DNA from: an uncultured Clostridia bacterium
Lineage (GTDB): Bacteria; Bacillota_A; Clostridia; TANB77; CAG-508
Assembly: GCA_944393295.1 (NCBI GenBank)
Contig: CALXZR010000120.1
Span: 1 to 7,169, forward strand
Length of the DNA: 7,169 bases
Direction: 5' to 3'
Below, piece by piece: positions 1-5,818 of this stretch; positions within the stretch are counted from its first letter, which is position 1; every line of letters begins with the position of its first letter. The position numbers and the translations under genes are program-made. The notes under the pieces were generated by a model. The model did no database searches and was not told where the DNA came from. It saw only the letters and a program-made list of their open reading frames with translations.

Positions 1-5
1 TTCAT
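1..5 (-). CDS. Start of a leftward gene cut by the window edge
   Basis: Only the ATG start codon (bases 5-3) and two more bases are inside the window, so the product cannot be named. The call rests on a perfect AGGAGG ribosome binding site at 14-19 on the minus strand, 8 bases before the ATG, an ideal spacing. No other coding region lies between it and the orphan gene that ends at 700, so it probably has its own promoter somewhere in the long non-coding stretch to its right. I did not find a convincing one. Confidence 0.6.
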
Positions 6-197
6 TTTGCTTTCCTCCTAAGTTTTTATTTAAGTTAGAGAAAAGAAAAAGTTTCTCTTTTTCCTTTCTCTTCAATCCATAAAAACAAATGCAACTTTTC
101 TAAATTTTTTGTTTAGAAATTTGGAAAAATTCCAATAGCCACTTTTGTTTCTTAAAAGAAAACCATTTTAAGTTTCTTATATATTTTAAGCATCACA

Positions 198-224
198 AAT
201 AGCACTATTATTAATAGTGCTATT
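198..224. repeat. Perfect 13-bp palindrome
   Basis: Bases 198-210 and 212-224 are exact reverse complements around a single central T. As RNA this would be an 11-pair stem with a 5-base loop. Neither side has a run of T, so it is not a classical terminator. It lies about 190 bases upstream of the left-edge gene, where it could be an operator for that gene, a site for a dimeric protein, or a structured leader element. Its role is inference only. Confidence 0.5.
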
Positions 225-301
225 ATCAATAATTTATTATACTTTTACTTAAAATATTTACTATCATTAGACTTCCTCTTTGTATTTTATTTTATGGATT
301 A

Positions 302-333
302 TTCCTTAAGTTTTTGACTTAAGGAAATTTTTT
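302..333 (+). terminator. Terminator-like hairpin, inverted copy of the one at 458-482
   Basis: Bases 302-311 pair with 317-326 (10 pairs, 5-base loop), followed by one A and six T on the plus strand, the form of an intrinsic terminator. No plus-strand gene lies upstream in the window, so its target is unclear. The central part, 304-324, is an exact reverse complement of 460-480. The stem is only moderately G+C-rich, so strength is uncertain. Confidence 0.45.
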
Positions 334-411
334 AATTCGACTTTTTCCTTTAATTTCTATACTTAGATAAAATTTACTTTAAAACCTTATTTCAAAAATT
401 TTATTTTTGTA

Positions 412-440
412 TTGACTTGTAACCCTTCTAATGATAGAAT
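412..440 (+). promoter_or_regulatory. Strong sigma-A-like promoter with no gene behind it
   Basis: TTGACT at 412-417 and TAGAAT at 435-440 are separated by 17 bases, close to the vegetative consensus. Transcription should begin near 447, and a strong terminator starts at 458, so the predicted transcript is only about 40 bases long. No rightward gene follows until 1548, and that gene has its own promoter. Either a tiny RNA is made, or this is a relic of a deleted gene. Confidence 0.5.
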
Positions 441-457
441 TTTATTAAATATTAAGT

Positions 458-488
458 AGCCTTAAGTCAAAAACTTAAGGCTTTTTTT
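458..488 (+). terminator. Intrinsic terminator, rightward
   Basis: Bases 458-467 pair perfectly with 473-482 (10 pairs, loop CAAAA), and seven T at 482-488 follow at once. This is a textbook rho-independent terminator for plus-strand transcription. It sits about 18 bases beyond the -10 box of the promoter at 412-440. It could also stop transcription entering from outside this region. Confidence 0.7.
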
Positions 489-524
489 GTATTCAAATTT
501 TAGTTTACCTCTGTTACTACTTTT

Positions 525-550
525 AGAAAATGAACTTAGAAAATGAACTT
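525..550. repeat. Tandem duplication of a 13-base unit
   Basis: The unit AGAAAATGAACTT occurs twice in a row, at 525-537 and 538-550, with no mismatch. It lies between the two terminators at 458-488 and 572-612 in non-coding DNA and looks like a simple slippage duplication. No function is suggested. Confidence 0.8.
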
Positions 551-571
551 TTAAGAGTATCTCCAAAGTTC

Positions 572-612
572 AAAAAGACAAGCGCCCTCAACTTAAGACT
601 GTCGAAGGCGCT
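572..612 (-). terminator. Intrinsic terminator of the orphan gene
   Basis: Read leftward, 612-604 pairs with 589-581 (9 pairs including one G-U, with a G+C-rich base AGCGCC/GGCGCT and a 14-base loop), followed by TGTCTTTTTG. It lies 88 bases beyond the stop codon at 700 and is the only leftward terminator found after that gene. Its stem is far richer in G+C than the other hairpins here, matching the composition of the gene it serves. Confidence 0.7.
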
Positions 613-699
613 ATTAGAGATTTTGTGAAATGAAATTTAAAGAACTGAAATTATGAAATTATACTAGAAACTCCGATGTTTGCAAGCAGCAATCACACG

Positions 700-1287
700 T
701 CAATCACCATAAAGCATTGCATAGATTGCTCCCAAACTGCTTGATATTATATGCTTCTTCAAATTGTTAAATGCCAGTTGCTGTGCATATATAGTGTCGT
801 CGAAATTCTCAAATTCCAGCGACATATCCGGATCTTCGTAATATCCCATTGCCACACAGGTTATATGCGGTGCAAATATTAATCCAGACATCCTGCTGTA
901 TACCTTAGGATTCTTGTAATATCTTTCTGCTACATCTGCAATCTGATCTATCAGTTCAGATAAAGCTGTTCCAGGCACTCTTTTTCCGCCACCATTTATC
1001 GGATATATCTTGTCCATTAACTTAATGACATCTATATTGTCATATTTCTTGTGCCCGACATATACCACCCGTTCAGGATTTCCTTTTAGCTGCTTGTTAA
1101 GGCATATAAAGCCGATTGCCAGATAATCAAAAACGTTATGATTATTCGAGATTAAAACATCGGCTTTTTCCGGTTTTTTTACATACTGGATTTTGAAACG
1201 TTCACACATTGGCGTTTCAAAAAACGCTTCTAACCGTTTTTCCTCCTTTTCGAAAAATTCCTGTTGTTCTTTTGTCAATTCACCCAT
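700..1287 (-). CDS. Orphan 195-residue protein, unknown function
   Basis: I do not recognise this protein. It is predicted soluble: no signal peptide and no long membrane segment, with a charged helical N-terminus (residues 4-24, rich in Glu, Lys and Phe). The stretch at residues 43-62, with Asn49-His50 and Asp54, followed by VVYVGH at 74-79, a Gly-rich turn at 99-101 and LIFAP at 136-140, faintly resembles the core of PlsC-type acyltransferases. However, the motif here is NHx3D, not the family's NHx4D, so this is only a hint. The ATG is supported by AAGGAG at 1295-1300, 7 bases upstream. The gene has its own promoter (1324-1351) and terminator (572-612), so it is probably transcribed alone. 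Its base composition is unlike its neighbours: I count 24 G+C of 60 at 961-1020, against 17 of 60 at 3301-3360 and 7 of 60 at 2221-2280. That suggests transfer from another genome. The coding call is firm, the function open. Confidence 0.85.
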   Translation of the reverse strand: MGELTKEQQEFFEKEEKRLEAFFETPMCERFKIQYVKKPEKADVLISNNHNVFDYLAIGFICLNKQLKGNPERVVYVGHKKYDNIDVIKLMDKIYPINGGGKRVPGTALSELIDQIADVAERYYKNPKVYSRMSGLIFAPHITCVAMGYYEDPDMSLEFENFDDTIYAQQLAFNNLKKHIISSSLGAIYAMLYGD

Positions 1288-1323
1288 AATGTTTCTCCTT
1301 TTCCTATATTTTTTTATAATTAT

Positions 1324-1351
1324 ATTATAACGTGTTTTTCAAAAAAGTCAA
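1324..1351 (-). promoter_or_regulatory. Promoter of the orphan gene
   Basis: On the minus strand TTGACT (1351-1346) and a perfect TATAAT (1329-1324) are separated by 16 bases. Transcription would start near 1317 and give a leader of about 30 bases before the ATG at 1287. Just upstream of the -35 box lies the small dyad GTTTA-TG-TAAAC at 1355-1366, which could be an operator half-site pair, though this is speculative. Confidence 0.65.
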
Positions 1352-1473
1352 ACTGTTTATGTAAACTTTTCACAAAAAACTTATTCTCTCTATAATATTT
1401 ATAATTTTTTAAAGCTTTTATCTAATTTTTCATATAGAAAATATCTAAATTCTTCCTTTTTTACTCTTATTAT

Positions 1474-1502
1474 TTGACTTTTCTCCAATAAAGCTATATT
1501 AT
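1474..1502 (+). promoter_or_regulatory. Promoter of rqcH/fbpA
   Basis: TTGACT at 1474-1479 and TATTAT at 1497-1502 are 17 bases apart. The expected start near 1509 gives a leader of about 40 bases. The ribosome binding site AAAGGAG is at 1530-1536, 11 bases before the ATG at 1548, slightly longer than ideal. This promoter faces away from the orphan gene's promoter, so the two genes are independently transcribed. Confidence 0.6.
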
Positions 1503-1547
1503 ATATTTGTTTTATACTTAAAAATTAGTAAAGGAGACAAATTCTAA

Positions 1548-3245
1548 ATGGCATTTGATGGTATTGTTACAAAATCTATTATTTCAGAACTAAATAATAA
1601 TCTAATAGGAGCTAAAGTAAACAAAGTATTACAGCCTACCAAAAGTGAAATTGTTTTAGAACTTTATGGTAATGGAAAAAATTACTCATTAGTATTATCT
1701 TGTGATTCAGAATTTTGTAGAATTTGCCTTTCTACACATTTAAAACCAAATCCTCAAAATGCTTTTAATTTTTGTATGTTACTTAGAAAGTATTTAGTAG
1801 GTGGAAAAATTATAGAAATTTCTAATTATGATTTAGAAAGAACTATTCAAATAAAGTTTTCTTGTTATAACGAACTAAATGATTTAGTTACTCGCAAATT
1901 ATATATTGAAATTATGAGTAGACAAAGTAATATTGTACTTACTAACGAAAATAATATTATTATCGATAGTCTAAAGCATTTCGATAGTAATACTAGAGAA
2001 TTACTACCTGCACATGAATATACTTTTGTTCCAATAACTAAAAAAAGCTTTATAGAACTTAACAACTCTTCTGAATTTATAGAAATTATTAGAAATTCAA
2101 CTACATTACCACTTACTAAGATAATTCCATCTTTATTTATTGGCTTTAGTAAAAGTTTTATTAAAAATATTATAGATAAATTAAATATTGATAATTCTAA
2201 CTATTCTGATAATGATTTAGAAACTATTTATAATGAAATAAATCAATTAATAAATAATATTGGAACAAATAAAATTTCTTGTATTTTATTAGACAATGAT
2301 TTTACTATTGCAAATATAGAAACAGACGAAGAATTACAAATTAACAAATTTATAGATAATTATTACTTTAATAAAGAAAAAGCAACTACTTTTCAGTCCG
2401 CTCGTAACAATTTGTTACATATAGTTCTTGGTTCTTTGAAAAAAATTAATAAGAAATTAGAAAATATAAACCAAAAATTAAAAGAATGTAATGAGATGGA
2501 TACTTTTAAACTTTATGGCGAACTTTTAACAGCTAATTTATATCGTTTAAATTCTAATTACAATTTAGATGAAATAGAAGTTGAAAATTATTACAATAAT
2601 AATGAACTAATAAAAATCCCATTGGATAAAAGTATATCTGTCCATAAAAATATAGAAAGATTGTTTAAAAAATATAATAAATTAAAAAATGCTTTAGAAA
2701 TTGTTTCTATGCAAAAAAAGGAAACTGAAAAAGAGCTGGATTATATTGAAAGTATTGTATTTTCGTTAGAAAATGCAAAAAGTATTAAAGATATAAATGA
2801 AGTTTATGAAGAAATTTCAGAAAATATTATTACTAAAAAAGTAATTTCTAACAAAAAACAGCAAAAATTAAAAAGAGCTAAAAATACAAATGAACCAATT
2901 TTAACCTCTATTCAACTAGAAGGATTTACTATCTATATTGGTAAAAATAATATACAAAATGATTATATACGTTCAAAAATAGCAAATCCTAATGATGTTT
3001 GGTTCCATGCTCAAAAAATTCATGGCTCACATATATTACTTAAGAATCCACAAAATTTAGAACTAGAAGATATTTCTACAAATGTATTATTTGAATGTGC
3101 AAAACTTGCAAAAGAAAATAGTAAAGCAAGCTTAGCTCTAAATGTTCCTGTAGATTATTGCTATGCTAAATTTGTTAAAAAAAATCCAGGAGCTAAACCT
3201 GGAATGGTTATATACAGTAATTTTCAAACTATTATTGTAAAATAG
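1548..3245 (+). CDS. rqcH: RqcH / FbpA (NFACT family) ribosome quality-control factor
   Basis: This is the bacterial homolog of Rqc2/NEMF. In Bacillus subtilis RqcH binds stalled 50S-peptidyl-tRNA complexes and recruits alanyl-tRNA to add C-terminal alanine tails that mark the chain for proteolysis. Older annotations call the family fibronectin-binding protein (FbpA, PavA). The 565 residues are close to the usual 550-570. The N-terminus has the family signature (M-x-F-D-G at 1-5, with FCMLLRKYL near 75-83 and LYIEIMSRQSNIVL a little further on). A helical, Asn- and Lys-rich middle includes the conserved LYGELLTANLYRL. The C-terminal NFACT-R domain shows DVWFHAQKIHGSHILLK and ends with GAKPGMVIY. 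The tRNA-binding Asp-Arg pair of B. subtilis (97-98) reads Glu97-Arg98 here, a conservative change. The protein stops about a dozen residues earlier than the Bacillus one, just after the NFACT-R core. It has its own promoter and a terminator directly after the TAG stop. Identification is firm; activity is inferred from the family. Confidence 0.95.
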   Translation: MAFDGIVTKSIISELNNNLIGAKVNKVLQPTKSEIVLELYGNGKNYSLVLSCDSEFCRICLSTHLKPNPQNAFNFCMLLRKYLVGGKIIEISNYDLERTIQIKFSCYNELNDLVTRKLYIEIMSRQSNIVLTNENNIIIDSLKHFDSNTRELLPAHEYTFVPITKKSFIELNNSSEFIEIIRNSTTLPLTKIIPSLFIGFSKSFIKNIIDKLNIDNSNYSDNDLETIYNEINQLINNIGTNKISCILLDNDFTIANIETDEELQINKFIDNYYFNKEKATTFQSARNNLLHIVLGSLKKINKKLENINQKLKECNEMDTFKLYGELLTANLYRLNSNYNLDEIEVENYYNNNELIKIPLDKSISVHKNIERLFKKYNKLKNALEIVSMQKKETEKELDYIESIVFSLENAKSIKDINEVYEEISENIITKKVISNKKQQKLKRAKNTNEPILTSIQLEGFTIYIGKNNIQNDYIRSKIANPNDVWFHAQKIHGSHILLKNPQNLELEDISTNVLFECAKLAKENSKASLALNVPVDYCYAKFVKKNPGAKPGMVIYSNFQTIIVK

Positions 3246-3279
3246 ATAAAACCCCAGAAACAAAATTCTGGGGTTTTAT
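3246..3279. terminator. Shared terminator between convergent genes
   Basis: Bases 3246-3259 pair with 3266-3279 over 14 pairs (core CCCCAGAA/TTCTGGGG, loop ACAAAA). Rightward it is followed by TTTTT-A-TTTT, ending the rqcH transcript one base after its stop codon. Leftward, the T-rich lower stem and TTTTATCTATTTTA follow, four bases after the stop of the last acetate kinase, so it very probably serves both genes. Confidence 0.85.
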
Positions 3280-3283
3280 ATTT

Positions 3284-4483
3284 TTATTTTTGATTCATAA
3301 CTAATTTATGTGTATCTCTTGCAATCATTAATTCTTCGTTTGTTGGTATTACATATACTGGTATTTTAGAAGTTTTTGTTGTAATACATTTTTCTTTTCC
3401 TTTTACATTGTTTGCTTCTTCGTCTAGCTCTACTCCTATAACTTTCAAATATTCGCAAACTCTTTGTCTAGTTTCTAATCCATTTTCTCCAACTCCACCA
3501 GTAAATACTAATCCATCTAAGCCTCCAAGTGTTACATAGTATTGTCCTATATACTGAGCAATCTTATATGCCTGACTATCTAATGCTAAAACAGAACGAG
3601 GGTCTTTCATAGCATATCCATCTTCTACATCTTTATAATCTGAAGATACTCCAGATACACCCCAAGCTCCAGATTGCTTATTTAACATTTGCTCTACATC
3701 TTCTGGTTGTAAATTTTCTTTTTTCATTATGTATGGAATAATTGCTGGATCTATATCTCCACTTCTTGTAGCCATAGGAATACCAGCTAGTGGTGTTAAT
3801 CCCATTGAAGTATCTACTGATTTTCCTTTATCTATTGCACAAATAGAAGAACCTTGACCAATATGGCAAGTAATAATTTTTAGTTCTTCGAATTTTCTGT
3901 TTAATAGCTCTGCTAGTCTATTTGCAACATATCTATGTGAAGTACCATGAAATCCATATTTTCTTATTTTATAACTTGTATAGTATCTATATGGTATTTG
4001 ATATATATATGCTTTAGAAGGCATTGTTTGATGAAAAGCTGTATCAAATACTGCTACCATTGGTTTTTTAGGCATTGCTTTTTGTGCAGCTCTAATACCT
4101 GCTAACCCTGCTGGATTATGAAGTGGTGCTAAGTCTATACACTTTTCTATTTCATTTATTACTTCATCTGTAATAAAAACAGATTCTCCAAAAAGTTCTC
4201 CTCCATGAACAATTCTATGTCCTACTGCTTCTATTTCATCTATACTACTAATTAAATTATTTTCTGGCTTTTGTAAAACCTCTAATACAAAACTAATAGC
4301 TTCGTCATAATCTCTTGCAATTCTTAAAATCTCAGATTTTTCTCCTCTTATATTTAATTTAAGAGTAGTTTTCATTCCTCCAATTCTTTCAAAATTTCCC
4401 TTTACTAATCTTTCTTCATTTTCCATATCTATTAATTGAAACTTCAAAGATGAGCTACCACAATTTAAAACTAATATTTTCAT
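3284..4483 (-). CDS. ackA: Acetate kinase paralog, third in the cluster
   Basis: The enzyme transfers phosphate between acetyl phosphate and ADP, making ATP and acetate, or the reverse. It is cytosolic and normally works with phosphotransacetylase. At 399 residues it has the usual length. Family landmarks are complete: Asn7 in NCGSSSLK, Arg90 in GHRIVHGGE, APLHNP at 119-124, Asp147 in VFDTAFHQ, His179 in YGFHGTSH, His207 in CHIGQG, Arg240 in ATRSGDIDP, the FTGGVGEN loop at 327-334 and Glu384 in PTNEE. The nucleotide-site motif that is Asp-Phe-Arg in the well-studied Methanosarcina enzyme is Asp282-Tyr283-Lys284 here, a difference from both neighbours. The ATG overlaps the stop of the upstream paralog by one base (TAATG), and its AAGGAG lies in the last codons of that gene, so translation is probably coupled. 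It shares SGAWGVSGVS with the middle copy, suggesting these two are the closer pair. Propionate kinase (TdcD/PduW) is the main alternative and cannot be excluded from sequence. Confidence 0.93.
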   Translation of the reverse strand: MKILVLNCGSSSLKFQLIDMENEERLVKGNFERIGGMKTTLKLNIRGEKSEILRIARDYDEAISFVLEVLQKPENNLISSIDEIEAVGHRIVHGGELFGESVFITDEVINEIEKCIDLAPLHNPAGLAGIRAAQKAMPKKPMVAVFDTAFHQTMPSKAYIYQIPYRYYTSYKIRKYGFHGTSHRYVANRLAELLNRKFEELKIITCHIGQGSSICAIDKGKSVDTSMGLTPLAGIPMATRSGDIDPAIIPYIMKKENLQPEDVEQMLNKQSGAWGVSGVSSDYKDVEDGYAMKDPRSVLALDSQAYKIAQYIGQYYVTLGGLDGLVFTGGVGENGLETRQRVCEYLKVIGVELDEEANNVKGKEKCITTKTSKIPVYVIPTNEELMIARDTHKLVMNQK

Positions 4484-5679
4484 TAATTATCTCCTTTTCC
4501 AACTAATTCATAGCAATCTCTTGCAATCATAATTTCTTCATTTGTAGGAATAATATAGATTTTTGCTTTAGAGTCCTCTGTAGATATGCAAGCTTCTTCT
4601 CCTCTTATTTTATTTAGTTCCTTATCTAATTTTATTCCCATAAATTCTAAATATTTACAAATTCTTTCTCTTTCTTCAAATCCATTTTCACCAATTCCGC
4701 CACAAAAAGTAATATAATCTACTCCGGATAAGGTTACCATAAATTTAGCAATATATTGTGCTATAATATAGGCTCTACTTTCTAAAGCTAATATAGAACG
4801 TTTATCTCCCTCTAGTGCTGCTCTTTCAATATCTCTAAAATCTGCCGATACTCCAGACACTCCCCAAGCTCCTGATTCTTTATTCATAATATAAAGCATA
4901 TCATCTGGTTTTATATCATAAAATTTCATAACTAAAGGTATTATTGATGGATCTACATCTCCACATCTTGTTCCCATTGGTACACCAGCTAAAGGTGTTA
5001 ACCCCATTGTAGTATCTACTGATTTTCCATTTTCTATCGCACAAAGAGATGCTCCTTGACCTAAATGACAATTTATAACTTTTATTTTATCAGTTCCTGC
5101 AATTTCAGAAATTCTTTTTGCTATATATCTATGTGATATTCCGTGAAATCCATATTTACGAATCCTATAATCTTCATAATATTTATATGGTAATTGATAT
5201 ATATACATTTTTTCTTCCATTGTTTGATGAAATGATGTATCAAATACAGCTACCATTGGCACTTTTTGCAACAATTTTTTGCAAGCCTCTATTCCTGCTA
5301 ATCCAGCTGGATTATGAAGTGGTGCTAAAGTAACTTGTGCTTCTATTTCTTTTTCTACTTCTTCTGTAATAATCACAGAATTTTTAAATTTTTCTCCACC
5401 ATGCACTATTCTATGTCCAACTGCACCAATTTCACTATAAGTTTCAATAACTTTATATTTATCGCTTACTAATAACTCTAAAATATATGAAATGGCTTCT
5501 TCAAAGCTTCTTGCTGGATGCTCTATTACAGTCTTATTTCCTCTAACATTAAAACGAAGTGAAGAATTTTTTCCTCCAATTCTATCATAATGTCCTTTCA
5601 TTATTCTTTCTTCTTTATCCATATCTATCAATTGACATTTCAGAGATGAACTACCACAGTTTAGAACAAATATTTTCAT
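4483..5679 (-). CDS. ackA: Acetate kinase paralog, second in the cluster
   Basis: Full-length (398 residues) acetate/propionate kinase of the ASKHA fold. Catalytic and binding residues are present: Asn7, Arg90 in GHRIVHGGE, Asp147 in VFDTSFHQ, YGFHGISH at 176-183, His205 in CHLGQGAS, Arg238 in GTRCGDVDP, FCGGIGEN at 325-332 and Glu382 in PTNEE. The nucleotide-site motif is Asp280-Phe281-Arg282, the classical form. Cysteines are unusually common near the active site (Cys15, Cys239, Cys326), where the neighbouring copies often have Tyr, Phe, Ser or Thr. The ATG follows AGGAGG at 5685-5690 by 5 bases. It sits 139 bases after the first copy, with a strong hairpin between, and overlaps the next gene by one base. 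I saw no clear promoter of its own, so it is probably read from upstream, with the hairpin possibly lowering its level. Its precise acid substrate is not settled. Confidence 0.93.
   Translation of the reverse strand: MKIFVLNCGSSSLKCQLIDMDKEERIMKGHYDRIGGKNSSLRFNVRGNKTVIEHPARSFEEAISYILELLVSDKYKVIETYSEIGAVGHRIVHGGEKFKNSVIITEEVEKEIEAQVTLAPLHNPAGLAGIEACKKLLQKVPMVAVFDTSFHQTMEEKMYIYQLPYKYYEDYRIRKYGFHGISHRYIAKRISEIAGTDKIKVINCHLGQGASLCAIENGKSVDTTMGLTPLAGVPMGTRCGDVDPSIIPLVMKFYDIKPDDMLYIMNKESGAWGVSGVSADFRDIERAALEGDKRSILALESRAYIIAQYIAKFMVTLSGVDYITFCGGIGENGFEERERICKYLEFMGIKLDKELNKIRGEEACISTEDSKAKIYIIPTNEEIMIARDCYELVGKGDN
4491..4496 (-). promoter_or_regulatory. Ribosome binding site embedded in the upstream paralog
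   Basis: AAGGAG lies inside the final codons of the 4483-5679 gene, 7 bases before the ATG at 4483. Ribosomes finishing the upstream gene stop on top of the next start (TAATG), the usual arrangement for translational coupling. This fixes the start of the downstream gene and suggests the two kinases are made in linked amounts. Confidence 0.75.
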
Positions 5680-5768
5680 AAAAACCTCCTATTCAAAAGC
5701 TCCTAACTTTTGCTTTCTATTATTTAATATTTTGATTTACTTCTTAAATAAATGTAGGTATTTTTTAT

Positions 5769-5802
5769 ATTCATAGGAAATTCGTATAAGTTTCCTATGA
5801 AT
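5769..5802 (-). promoter_or_regulatory. Hairpin between the first and second kinase genes
   Basis: Bases 5769-5780 pair perfectly with 5791-5802 (12 pairs, 10-base loop). It begins 16 bases after the stop of the first kinase gene. Read leftward, the stem is followed by ATAAAAAATACC, with no T-run, so it is not a standard terminator. It could protect the upstream mRNA from 3' decay, be a processing site, or cause partial termination. Confidence 0.5.
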
Positions 5803-5818
5803 TTCTTAATATTGTTTT

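Larger units (their letters stand above)
20..571. other. Long non-coding stretch with several hairpins
   Basis: No convincing gene is seen on either strand. The DNA is extremely AT-rich and holds several short dyads that would fold in the leader of the left-edge gene: 37-43 with 52-58, 97-104 with 112-119, 121-126 with 130-135, and 151-157 with 166-172. In DNA this AT-rich some of these are expected by chance. More notable are the palindrome at 198-224, the two related hairpins at 302-326 and 458-482, the promoter at 412-440 and a tandem repeat at 525-550, each listed separately. Confidence 0.6.

Noticed and set aside
37..62. Hairpin followed by T-rich DNA, rightward terminator-like
   Set aside because: The stem has only 7 mostly A-T pairs, no rightward gene lies upstream in view, and the tract is within general A/T-rich leader sequence.
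530..628. 32-codon rightward open frame
   Set aside because: It has no ribosome binding site, starts inside the 13-base tandem repeat, and crosses the leftward terminator at 572-612, so its openness is most likely chance.
1865..2065. Leftward open frame of 66 codons
   Set aside because: It is antisense inside the rqcH gene with no ribosome binding site; AT-rich coding DNA readily gives such shadows.
5118..5333. Rightward open frame opposite the second kinase
   Set aside because: It is antisense to a clearly real enzyme gene, with no supporting start signal or recognisable product.
5701..5770. Possible separate promoter for the second kinase
   Set aside because: Only loose TATTAA or AATAAT candidates are present, with no -35 box at an acceptable distance.
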